From NCBI GenBank assembly GCA_027459645.1, contig DAIDHQ010000013.1, positions 1 through 64,000 of the forward strand: DNA of 64,000 nucleotides, in the 5' to 3' direction. The DNA is from Vulcanimicrobiota bacterium (GTDB lineage: Bacteria > Vulcanimicrobiota > Vulcanimicrobiia > Vulcanimicrobiales > Vulcanimicrobiaceae). The notes under the pieces are model-generated. The model was not told the DNA's origin. It saw only the letters and a list, made by a program, of their open reading frames with translations, and searched no databases. Positions 1-7,550 of the stretch are shown here, in pieces. Both the position numbers and the translations under genes were made by a program. Every line of letters starts with the position of its first letter. Position 1 is the first letter of the stretch.

Positions 1-389
1 CGACGCCGCCACCGACGCCGGTCCCGATGCCCACGCCCTCGGGTTTCGCCGCAACCAACGTCTTCGAATTTGGCACGGCGCCGCAAAACAACTTCGCCAA
101 TCCGCAAGATCCGCCGCAGATCTACTACGCTCGCCTCGAACCGACCGTGATTACACCCACGACGATCGTTTCAATGCACGTGGTTACCTCGACGAACGTG
201 AACTCGGTTACGATCGGCACGCCCGGTCATGCCGTGCAGCTCTCAAATCTCGGCAACGGCAAATGGAGCGCGTCGTTTCCTGGAAGCCGCCTGATCCTTA
301 GCACCGCGCAACAGACGACGATGCTGCAGCTCAACGCCTATCGCACCGACGGCACGGCGGCATCGATTCAAGTTCCAGTCAGTCCTTAG
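1..389 (+). CDS. C-terminal part of an exported/surface protein with a Pro-Thr linker (5' end outside window)
   Basis: The reading frame is open from the first base and reads as a Thr-Pro-rich stretch (TPPPTPVPMPTPSG) before a compact 100-residue beta-rich tail, so this is the 3' end of a longer gene rather than a gene starting at the ATG at 27. Proline-threonine linkers of this kind usually join an N-terminal lipoprotein or signal segment to a folded extracellular domain. The tail is rich in Thr, Val and Asn with no recognisable catalytic motif. The stop (387-389) overlaps the end of the convergent moeB-like gene by four bases. No function can be assigned. An internal start at 27 is possible but unlikely because the low-complexity linker continues through it. 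Confidence 0.6.
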   Translation, partial: TPPPTPVPMPTPSGFAATNVFEFGTAPQNNFANPQDPPQIYYARLEPTVITPTTIVSMHVVTSTNVNSVTIGTPGHAVQLSNLGNGKWSASFPGSRLILSTAQQTTMLQLNAYRTDGTAASIQVPVSP

Positions 390-1519
390 TACAACATGAA
401 ATCGTCGCGCGCGGCCGCGTATGCGAGCAGGCCGCCGCGCAGATGACGGACTCGCGTGAAGCCGGCTTCACGCAGACGACGAACCGCCCAAAGCGATTTA
501 CTGCCGACCCGGCACGCGACGACGTAATGCCGCGCGCTGTCGAGTTCGTGCAAGCGTGCTTCCAATTGCGATGCCGGTATTGCAAGCGCCCCATCGATCT
601 GCGCCACAATGATTTCGTGCGGCTCGCGCACGTCGAGCAGCAGCGCTCCGTCCAACGCTTCATCGAGCTCGTCGGGCCCGATCTCGTCGTCATCGTGCTC
701 TTCTTCTTCCTCGATCAAGCGCGCATCGTGGATGGTCCGCTCGTCGCCACAGATCGGACACTGCGGATCGCGTTCGAAGCGCACCTCGCGCGTGCGCGCG
801 CCGAGGCTTTCAACAAGCAACAAGCGCCCGACGAGCGGTTCACCGATGCCGAGCAGCATCTTGATCGCTTCGTTCGCCTGCCACGCGCCGACGAGCCCCG
901 CCAGTACGCCCAGCACGCCGCCTTCCGCGCACGTCGGTACGGTGCCGGCCGGCGGTGCATCGGGATACAGGCAGCGATAACACGGGCCGCCGGGTGCGCC
1001 GAAGACGCTGACCTGGCCGTCGAATCGAAAGATCGACGCGTAGACGTCGGGCTTCCGTTCGAGCACGCAGGCGTCGTTGATCAGATAGCGCGTGGGAAAG
1101 CGATCCGTACAATCGACGACCAGATCGTACAAGCGCACGAGCTCGCGCGCGTTCTCCGGCGTAAATCGTGTCGCGATCGTATCGACGTTGACGAGCGGAT
1201 TGAGCTCGCGCACGTAATCGGCGGCAACTTCGGCCTTTGAACGTCCGATGTCGCGCGTCGCGAAGATCGTCTGCCGCTGAAGGTTCGTTTCATCGACGAC
1301 GTCGTCGTCGCAGATGCCAAGCCGCCCCACGCCGGCGGCGGCGAGATACTGCAGCACGGGCGATCCTAGGCCGCCGGCGCCCACAACGAGGACGCGCGCG
1401 GATGCAAGCCGCTCTTGCCCCGCAAGCCCGACTTCGGGAATGAGCAGATGACGGCTGTAACGGCGCAATTCACGCCGCCCGGCAAGGCTTATTTTCGGGG
1501 ATGCCGATCGTTGAGCCAT
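386..1519 (-). CDS. moeB: MoeB/ThiF-type adenylyltransferase with C-terminal rhodanese domain
   Basis: This is an E1-like enzyme that adenylates the C-terminal Gly-Gly of a sulfur carrier such as MoaD and helps load sulfur. The 377-residue product has the nucleotide-binding GAGGLGSP (47-54), zinc cysteines C180/C183 and C254/C257, and the conserved TCAEGGVLG segment (Cys197). An acidic linker (about 268-285) leads to a rhodanese domain whose active-site loop CRVGSK (Cys336) keeps the catalytic cysteine. The MoeB-rhodanese architecture resembles eukaryotic MOCS3. I chose the ATG at 1519, which overlaps the upstream hydrolase by 31 bases, because residues encoded further upstream are arginine-rich and unlike the family. 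It is the last gene of a leftward operon with moaD and moaE, which favours a molybdopterin role over thiamin (ThiF). Confidence 0.9.
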   Translation of the reverse strand: MAQRSASPKISLAGRRELRRYSRHLLIPEVGLAGQERLASARVLVVGAGGLGSPVLQYLAAAGVGRLGICDDDVVDETNLQRQTIFATRDIGRSKAEVAADYVRELNPLVNVDTIATRFTPENARELVRLYDLVVDCTDRFPTRYLINDACVLERKPDVYASIFRFDGQVSVFGAPGGPCYRCLYPDAPPAGTVPTCAEGGVLGVLAGLVGAWQANEAIKMLLGIGEPLVGRLLLVESLGARTREVRFERDPQCPICGDERTIHDARLIEEEEEHDDDEIGPDELDEALDGALLLDVREPHEIIVAQIDGALAIPASQLEARLHELDSARHYVVACRVGSKSLWAVRRLREAGFTRVRHLRGGLLAYAAARDDFMLY

Positions 1520-2208
1520 TGAAGTATCTCGGTGCGCGCATGTTCGGCGGCATACGTGTGATCGCTTTCGACGATCGCGAACGATTTCGGCTCCGGCGCG
1601 CGCTCGTACAATTCGCGAACGCTTGCGGGTGTGACCATCGCGTCGCGGCTTGCCGCGATATACAGCGCCGGCCGTCCCGCGAGCTTCGGCAGGTCGCGAG
1701 CGTACCATGCGTCGACGTCGGCCACGAGCGCGGAAAGATCGACGCCGTCCACATACGACGAACGGAAATCGGTTGCACCCGCCGCGCGCAGCGCCGAAAG
1801 CGCACTCGGCCGTCCGTAGCCCGTTGCAATCGCGATGACGCCCGAGATCGAGGGATCCTCGGCGGCCGTGAAGATGGCCGTCATCGCGCCCATACTATGC
1901 CCCATAACGTACGTTTTTTGATCGTCGACGGTTCGCGCCAGATCGACCACGGCCGTCATGGCATCCACGCAATCGTCGATCCCGCGCAGCTTTCCACCGC
2001 TTGCGCCAAGCTTGTGTCCCGGAAAATCCAGGCTGAACACGCTGAAGCCTTGACTGGAAAGAAACGAGCAGAGCGGATCGAGGTTGTGCTTGCTCGATGA
2101 GTAGCCGTGCCCGGCGACGATCGTCACGCCACGCGGCCGGCGGGGCGCGTAACGCAACACCGCGACCTCGTTATTGCGACCGCTCGTGCGTAGCAGATCA
2201 ACAGGCAT
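1489..2208 (-). CDS. Alpha/beta hydrolase
   Basis: A 239-residue serine hydrolase of the alpha/beta-hydrolase fold, close to the small esterase/lipase group. The oxyanion-region HGYSSSK, the nucleophile elbow GHSMG (Ser about 107), an Asp in ASRDAMV and the His in ESDHTY form a complete catalytic set. There is no signal peptide, so it acts in the cytoplasm. It starts 11 bases inside the end of moaE and overlaps moeB, so it is translated as part of the molybdopterin operon, although nothing in the family links it to cofactor synthesis. The substrate is unknown. Confidence 0.85.
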   Translation of the reverse strand: MPVDLLRTSGRNNEVAVLRYAPRRPRGVTIVAGHGYSSSKHNLDPLCSFLSSQGFSVFSLDFPGHKLGASGGKLRGIDDCVDAMTAVVDLARTVDDQKTYVMGHSMGAMTAIFTAAEDPSISGVIAIATGYGRPSALSALRAAGATDFRSSYVDGVDLSALVADVDAWYARDLPKLAGRPALYIAASRDAMVTPASVRELYERAPEPKSFAIVESDHTYAAEHARTEILQWLNDRHPRK

Positions 2209-2614
2209 TCGCGATCCATTGCGACGAGCCGTCGATATAACGCTCTTTTTTCCAGATCGGCGCGCGCTTTTTCACTTCGTCGATCGCGTATTCGCACGCG
2301 TCGAACGCATCGGCCCGATGCGGCGCGGCCGCGCATATCACGACGGCGATCTCGCCGACCAGCAGCGCGCCGAGACGGTGCACGATGCCGAGGCGCACCC
2401 GCGGCCAGCGCAACGCCACCTCGGATTCGATCGTATCGAATTCGGCGAGCGCCATCGTTTCGTGCGCTTCGTATTCCAGGCCGTCCACACAGCGCCCGTC
2501 GTTCGCGCGTTCGCGCACCACGCCGAGAAACGTGACGATGCCGCCGGATGCATCGGTGCGGACGTCCGCTTCAACCATGCGGGGATCGATGCGTTCGCGA
2601 ACGATGGCGTTCAC
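2198..2614 (-). CDS. moaE: Molybdopterin synthase catalytic subunit MoaE
   Basis: MoaE is the large subunit of molybdopterin synthase and converts precursor Z (cPMP) into molybdopterin using thiocarboxylated MoaD. The 138-residue length is typical. Family signatures are present in order: GxVR (FLGVVRE), LEYEAH, HRLGxLxxGE, the HRxDAFxACEYxID segment and the KKRAPIWKKE catalytic lysine region. The start lies three bases after the moaD stop, so the two subunits are probably made together. Confidence is high because both sequence and neighbours agree. Confidence 0.95.
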   Translation of the reverse strand: MNAIVRERIDPRMVEADVRTDASGGIVTFLGVVRERANDGRCVDGLEYEAHETMALAEFDTIESEVALRWPRVRLGIVHRLGALLVGEIAVVICAAAPHRADAFDACEYAIDEVKKRAPIWKKERYIDGSSQWIANAC

Positions 2615-2617
2615 GCG

Positions 2618-2887
2618 TTACCCTCCGCCGACCGGCGGCAAGAGCGCGATTTCGTCGCCGTCGGCGACCGCTTCGCCCAAGAGCGCGACAACGCGGCCGT
2701 TGCGCGCGATGCGCGTGCTCGATGCGAGTGCGTCGATCTTGCGGTTGCGTTCGCGTAAGGCTTCCCACACGTCAACGAGCGTGGAACCGGCCGGAAGTTC
2801 TAACGTGAACTCCGGCGCCTCGAGCAATTCGCGCAAGCGCGCAAACGCGCGCACCCGTATCGTAAGCGTGACCTTAGTATCCGCCAA
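2618..2887 (-). CDS. moaD: Molybdopterin synthase sulfur-carrier subunit MoaD
   Basis: An 89-residue ubiquitin-like sulfur carrier. The beta-grasp pattern (VRAFARLREL, later DGDEIALLPPVGGG) and the C-terminal Gly-Gly needed for adenylation by MoeB and thiocarboxylation are visible. The tail is GGG, one glycine longer than the minimal motif. Its start overlaps the 84-residue gene upstream by 14 bases and moaE follows three bases downstream. It works with MoaE as the heterotetrameric molybdopterin synthase. Confidence 0.93.
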   Translation of the reverse strand: MADTKVTLTIRVRAFARLRELLEAPEFTLELPAGSTLVDVWEALRERNRKIDALASSTRIARNGRVVALLGEAVADGDEIALLPPVGGG

Positions 2888-3128
2888 TGTCGGTCGAATA
2901 CCCCTGGTCCGACAACCACTTTCGCGAGGACTCGTGCTTCGCGAGCATATCGATGCGGTTGCAGATCAGCTTGTGCATCATCACTTCCCAGAAGTGCTGA
3001 TCCTTCTCGTAGACGTCGTCGGGAATTTGATTCTCGCTGCGCGCGAATTCGCGTAACGCCTCCCAATCCTCGTGCTGGAGTGCGTCTCGCAAGCGGGCCT
3101 CGTAGTCGGGGCTCGGTGCCGAATTCAT
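2874..3128 (-). CDS. Small conserved-looking hypothetical protein (84 aa)
   Basis: I do not recognise a family. The 84-residue product is mixed-charge, soluble and helical in appearance, with motifs such as EDWEALREFARS, HFWEVMMHKLICN and a Tyr-Gly-rich tail. It has no membrane segment or signal peptide. It is locked into the operon by an ATGA overlap with the Cof phosphatase before it and a 14-base overlap with moaD after it, which makes it very likely a real gene. Position suggests, but does not prove, a role linked to molybdopterin synthesis. Confidence 0.75.
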   Translation of the reverse strand: MNSAPSPDYEARLRDALQHEDWEALREFARSENQIPDDVYEKDQHFWEVMMHKLICNRIDMLAKHESSRKWLSDQGYSTDIGGY

Positions 3129-3955
3129 GCGCTCTTTTGCTCCTCCTCCAGCGGCCGCAGCACGAAACGTTCGATCGCACGCGCCACGCCGTCGTCGTCG
3201 TTCGTCGCCGTGACGTGTTTGACCGCGTCCCGCACTTCGGGCAGCGCGTTGGCCATCGCAACGCCGACTTCGGCCCAGCGCAACATCGGAACGTCGTTGC
3301 GCGAATCACCCACGGCCATGACGTGCTTGGGGCGGATCTTCAGATCCGCGCAGAGCCGAGCCAACGCGTTTTTCTTGGTCGCCTCAAGACTGGTGACGGC
3401 GAGTTCCTCGAAGTCGCCCCACGTCTCGTATTTGAAATGCAGCGGAAAATCGTCGAAGGCTGCACGCACCGCCCGTGCCGATTCGCTTCCGAAGAAGCGT
3501 AGAAACGTCGGGGCCGAGGTGAGCACGTGCGCGAGACGTTCGACTTCGACCCAATGCGGGCCGGTCATGTCGTTCATGTACGGCGGCATGTCGGCCACCC
3601 GATGAAACTTTTCGTCCACGTACACGGCTGCATCCAGGCGATTCGCTTCCGCAAATTCGATCATGGGCTTCGCGTATTGCAACGGCACGGGAATATGTCC
3701 CAGGATCTTCCCCGAGAGAATATCCTTGGTGAGGGCGCCGTGCGCGCAGATGATCGGCAAGTTCAATTGCAACTCGCGGGCGACGTCGCTTGCGGCATCG
3801 GCGCCGCGGCCGGTGGCAATAACGACGCGTACGCCTGCCTCAAGGGCGGCGGCAATGGCCTCGCGGTTTGCGGAAGAAACGCGGTCGCTCGAATTCAGGA
3901 GCGTTCCATCGAGATCGAGCGCGATGAGATCGATACGGGACACCACCCCAAGCAT
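3125..3955 (-). CDS. Cof-type HAD-IIB phosphatase
   Basis: A haloacid-dehalogenase hydrolase of the Cof/YidA subfamily that dephosphorylates small phosphometabolites. Motif I is DLDGTLLNSS near the N-terminus, motif II lies in VVIATGRG, and motif III/IV in KNALARL and VGDSRNDVPML. Length (276 aa) is normal for the family. The start at 3955 gives the usual short lead before motif I; upstream in-frame codons overlap the divergent exported gene. It heads the leftward molybdopterin operon and ends with an ATGA overlap to the 84-aa gene. The substrate cannot be told from sequence. Confidence 0.88.
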   Translation of the reverse strand: MLGVVSRIDLIALDLDGTLLNSSDRVSSANREAIAAALEAGVRVVIATGRGADAASDVARELQLNLPIICAHGALTKDILSGKILGHIPVPLQYAKPMIEFAEANRLDAAVYVDEKFHRVADMPPYMNDMTGPHWVEVERLAHVLTSAPTFLRFFGSESARAVRAAFDDFPLHFKYETWGDFEELAVTSLEATKKNALARLCADLKIRPKHVMAVGDSRNDVPMLRWAEVGVAMANALPEVRDAVKHVTATNDDDGVARAIERFVLRPLEEEQKSA

Positions 3956-4032
3956 ACCCCGTCTCGTCAATTCTGTGCTCGAAACGGTTGCGGGTGGGAC
4001 GTTTGTCGGAAGCGAAGCGTTATCGAACAGAA

Positions 4033-4416
4033 ATGAAATCCTCGTCTTTGGTTCTTGCAGCATTCCTCGCCGCGGTGCCGATCGCGGCCGGTGCACAAGA
4101 GCATTGTTCCCGCGAAACGCTCACGGTGCGCGGGACTCCCGTCACCATCGGCTACTGCCTTACGGCCCCAGCGCAACAGAGCGGTCCGGAACTGCTCCTG
4201 GCGGTCGACGGCACCTACTCCTCGGGCGATAAGTCGTTTTCGAAGAAGGCCACGCTGCGCTTCGTGACCGGCGAGGGGCCGGCCGAGATGCTCCAAAACG
4301 TCGATCTGGCCCCGCTCGGGCTGACCGGGACGCTCCACCTCACGCTCGAGTACTCAGGCGGCCAGGTAACCATCGCCGCCGCCATGTTGACCCCAGGCGC
4401 CATCATCATAAAATAG
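4033..4416 (+). CDS. Small exported protein of unknown function
   Basis: A 127-residue product beginning MKSSSLVLAAFLAAVPIAAG, a clear signal peptide with likely cleavage near AGA-QE. The mature part is beta-rich with two cysteines (EHC and GYC) that could form a disulfide. It resembles no family I know. It stands alone, divergent from the Cof phosphatase and followed by a gene with its own ribosome binding site. Confidence 0.7.
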   Translation: MKSSSLVLAAFLAAVPIAAGAQEHCSRETLTVRGTPVTIGYCLTAPAQQSGPELLLAVDGTYSSGDKSFSKKATLRFVTGEGPAEMLQNVDLAPLGLTGTLHLTLEYSGGQVTIAAAMLTPGAIIIK

Positions 4417-4567
4417 GCTAGGCCCGGGTCGACCGCCCCCTCGGCCGGTGCAACCGTCGCCCGAAGTGGGGACTTTATAGAAAAGATTATGCGACGTCGA
4501 TACATCGCGTTCAGCAGTGCCAAAATCCCCGACGGCTGTTGTCGTCGCTGCGAGGAGTAGTATCCCC

Positions 4568-6004
4568 ATGCCCTGTACGGCAACCGTGCCGAATCTCACG
4601 GCTCGTGAGCAAGCGCAATTCATCCACGACAGCCTGCCCGCCGGACTCTTCAAGATCGAAGACGAGACGGAACGGATCCCGTGGCGCGTCAGCCCCGAGC
4701 CGTTTGCATTGTCCCCCAAAACCGTCACCGCCCTGGAAACCGTCGGACGCGACCTGCTCGCGTTCTACCGCGGACTCAACAGTCTCTACAACCGCAGCGC
4801 ACGCGGCACCGCACCGGCCTTTATCGCCGAGTATCTGGACCGCGGAAAGCCCGAACACATCGTGCGCCTGGCGCGGCAAAATCGCTTCAAGCAAGACATT
4901 CCGAGTGTCATCCGGCCGGATCTGCTGCTGACCGACGACGGCTTTACCGCATCCGAACTCGACAGCGTTCCGGGCGGCATGGGCTTCGTGGGAGCGCTGA
5001 CCGAGGCGTACTGTAAAGCGGGCATCGAGTCGATCGGTGGCGCGCAGGGGATGGCCAAGGGCTTCGCGGCGATGCTGGCGCACGTCAGCGGCGTCGAACG
5101 GCCCGTCGTGGCAATCGTCGTCTCCGAAGAGTCGGGTGACTACCGCGCCGAGCTGCAATGGCTTTCGAACGCCGTCAACGACATGGGCACCGCCCGCACG
5201 ATCGTCACGTCGCCGCAGGATGTCATCTTCACCGAAGACGCGCTCTTCGTTCGTGAAGCGGACGGCCGCGAGACGAAGCTCGATGCGATCTATCGCAACT
5301 TCGAGCTCTTCGATCTGCTCAACGTCCCCAAACAAGAACTGATGCTCTACGCCGCGCGGCACAATCGCGTAAAGATGACGCCGCCGCCGAAGGCGACGAT
5401 GGAAGAGAAATCGTCCTTCGCGCTCTTTCACCACCCGGCGCTCGCGGCGCTGTGGCGAGCGGAGCTCGGCAAAGATACCTACGAACGCCTGCGCGCGATT
5501 TTCCCGATGACGTGGATATTGGATCCGCGGGAACTTCCGCCGCAAGCGATCGTTCACGATCTTCTGGCGAACGGCGTGCCCGTTCAGTCCTTCCAGCAAC
5601 TCGTCGACTTGGGAAAGAGCGAACGCGACTACGTGGTCAAGCCCTCGGGCTTCTCGGAACTGGCCTGGGGATCGCGCGGCGTCAAGATCGCGAACGACCT
5701 CACGCGTGAAGAATGGCAAGCGGCACTCGACGAAGGCTTAGCATCGTTCGAACGCACGCCGTACATCCTTCAGCGGTTCCACAAAGGCAAACGCATCCGT
5801 ATGCCATACTTGAACCGCACCGACGGCGAGATCAAGATGTTCGACGGACGCGTTCGTCTGTGTCCCTACTACTTCGTCACGGGCGAAAGCGACGTGACGC
5901 TGGGCGGAATCCTCGCGACCATCGCGCCGGCCGACAAGCGCCTCATCCACGGGATGAGCGACGCGGTCATGACGTCGTCGATGATCAAAGAGAACGGTTA
6001 CTAG
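4568..6004 (+). CDS. ATP-grasp-like ligase, function unknown
   Basis: A 478-residue cytoplasmic protein. The C-terminal third contains DYVVKPSGFSELAWGSRGV, LQRFHKGKRIRMPYL and LGGILATIAPADKRLIHGMSD, the Lys/Gly-rich loop and acidic/basic pattern seen in ATP-grasp enzymes such as the glutathionylspermidine synthase group. The N-terminal half (RPDLLLTDDGFTASELDS, PGGMGF) also resembles that group, but I cannot name a substrate. I start it at the ATG at 4568 because GAGGAG sits ten bases upstream (4552-4557); an in-frame ATG at 4517 lacks this. It is monocistronic and its end overlaps the convergent S10 peptidase gene by 20 bases. Confidence 0.65.
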   Translation: MPCTATVPNLTAREQAQFIHDSLPAGLFKIEDETERIPWRVSPEPFALSPKTVTALETVGRDLLAFYRGLNSLYNRSARGTAPAFIAEYLDRGKPEHIVRLARQNRFKQDIPSVIRPDLLLTDDGFTASELDSVPGGMGFVGALTEAYCKAGIESIGGAQGMAKGFAAMLAHVSGVERPVVAIVVSEESGDYRAELQWLSNAVNDMGTARTIVTSPQDVIFTEDALFVREADGRETKLDAIYRNFELFDLLNVPKQELMLYAARHNRVKMTPPPKATMEEKSSFALFHHPALAALWRAELGKDTYERLRAIFPMTWILDPRELPPQAIVHDLLANGVPVQSFQQLVDLGKSERDYVVKPSGFSELAWGSRGVKIANDLTREEWQAALDEGLASFERTPYILQRFHKGKRIRMPYLNRTDGEIKMFDGRVRLCPYYFVTGESDVTLGGILATIAPADKRLIHGMSDAVMTSSMIKENGY

Positions 6005-7550
6005 CCTTTCCGTACCAGCGTTCCAAATCGCGGTGGTAGACATCCAGCGCCGCTTGATTCAGATAGATCATGTGGCCGGACTGATAGAATCCGTAGCTGA
6101 TGTTTCGCTGTAACGCCGGCGAGAGGTTCATGTGCTCGAGCGTGTACTTCGTCGCGAGCCACGGCGTCGCGAAGTCGTAGTATCCGTTCGCCGAAAAGAC
6201 CAGCATGTTCGGATTGTCCGACATGGTCTGCGCCAGATCCGGCGCAACGTTGATGTCGTTCTCTCCGTCCTGCCACGAATACCGCCCGCTCTTGGCGATC
6301 AGCGCGTAGGTGTCGGGCTTGTAGGGAATCGGCGGATTGTACTTGAGCGTCTGGCGCAAATACTGATTGACTGCCGACGTATAGGGCGCATCCATTGCGT
6401 CATCGCTTGCATCGCCGAGCGGATATTCGCTGCCCGGATCGAGCGTGTGCACCGAGAAGCGGCCGTCGTAACGCCCCAGCGTTTCCGATTTATCGCGGAG
6501 CAGGCCGGCCAGAAAGCGTCCGTACGGCACCATCAGATGCGAGTTGACGAGATACTGCACCGGCATCCCGATGTAGCGGTGCATCTGCTCTGCCATCGAG
6601 CGCGTCTGTTCGGCGCTGAGCGTATCGCCGGCCACGAGAGCGTCGTGGTACGGGCCGAGCGCAAAATTCGCGGCGCGTTGAATGAACGCCGTTTCGCTAC
6701 CGACGTGCGGCACCATGTTGTGGTACCACGCCGTCGCGGCTTCGGTCGGGAAATAAAAGACGTAACCGAGCGTTCCGTCACCTCCGACCGCCGACTGCAC
6801 GTACGACGCGTCCTGCGACCAGTCGAGTTGGAAGTCGAGAATCGACGACTGCGAAACGATGCCGTTGAGCGCGACGCCGTCGTTGAAGAGCTGGGCCGCT
6901 AGCGCCGCAGAGCGCGGCGTTCCGTAGCTTTCGCCGAAGAGAAACTTCGGTGAGTTCCACCGCCCGAACTGCGTGCAATAGCGCTGGATGAACTGCGCGA
7001 ACGCCTGCGCGTCGTGCTGCAGACCGAAGAAATCCTTCGGTTTGCCGACGCCCATGATGCGGCCGAAGCCCGTGTTCGGCATGTCGATAAAGACGAGATC
7101 GGTCTTGTTCAGAATCGAGTCGTGATTTTCGACCCAGCGGTAGGGCGGCGCACCGGCGAGACTATTTCCCGCCGTAACGACGTGGACGGGCCCGACCGAG
7201 CCCATCAACAGCCACATCGTGGAACTTCCCGGTCCGCCGTTATAGAGAAACGTCACCGGGCGATGGGGATCGTTCCCGACGGTGTAGGCGACGTAGGACA
7301 TGCGCGCCGTCGGCTGATCCGCGTCGTTGCGAAGCGTGATCGTACCGGCGCGGGCCGTATAGCCGATCGTCTTTCCGTCGATCGTGACCGAGTGATGCGT
7401 CACGGCGTCGGGCGTGTAGGGCATCGCCACCTGCGCCGGCTTGGCTTTCGGCTTGGCCGGCGCCGCCGATGCGACGAGCGGCAGCACGAGCGCCGCGCAG
7501 GCCGCCATCGCCGTCAAGGTGTGCGCGATCGTGAAACGTTGATTGCTCAT
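5985..7550 (-). CDS. Exported S10 serine carboxypeptidase-like peptidase, downstream copy
   Basis: A 521-residue peptidase of family S10. A signal peptide (LTAMAACAALVLPLVASAA) sends it out of the cytoplasm. The family landmarks are LYNGGPGSSTMWL (oxyanion region), the nucleophile motif FGESYG, an Asp in ANGYYDFATP and the His in QSGHMIYL. The start ATG shares one base with the TAA stop of the upstream paralogue (TAATG), so the two are translationally coupled. Over the central region the two copies are about three-quarters identical by eye, which indicates a tandem duplication with maintained activity in both. Confidence 0.9.
   Translation of the reverse strand: MSNQRFTIAHTLTAMAACAALVLPLVASAAPAKPKAKPAQVAMPYTPDAVTHHSVTIDGKTIGYTARAGTITLRNDADQPTARMSYVAYTVGNDPHRPVTFLYNGGPGSSTMWLLMGSVGPVHVVTAGNSLAGAPPYRWVENHDSILNKTDLVFIDMPNTGFGRIMGVGKPKDFFGLQHDAQAFAQFIQRYCTQFGRWNSPKFLFGESYGTPRSAALAAQLFNDGVALNGIVSQSSILDFQLDWSQDASYVQSAVGGDGTLGYVFYFPTEAATAWYHNMVPHVGSETAFIQRAANFALGPYHDALVAGDTLSAEQTRSMAEQMHRYIGMPVQYLVNSHLMVPYGRFLAGLLRDKSETLGRYDGRFSVHTLDPGSEYPLGDASDDAMDAPYTSAVNQYLRQTLKYNPPIPYKPDTYALIAKSGRYSWQDGENDINVAPDLAQTMSDNPNMLVFSANGYYDFATPWLATKYTLEHMNLSPALQRNISYGFYQSGHMIYLNQAALDVYHRDLERWYGKASNRSL

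Noticed and set aside
4511-5719. 402-codon minus-strand frame opposite the ATP-grasp-like gene
   Set aside because: Composition is typical of a codon-shifted shadow; the plus-strand gene has a good RBS and motifs.
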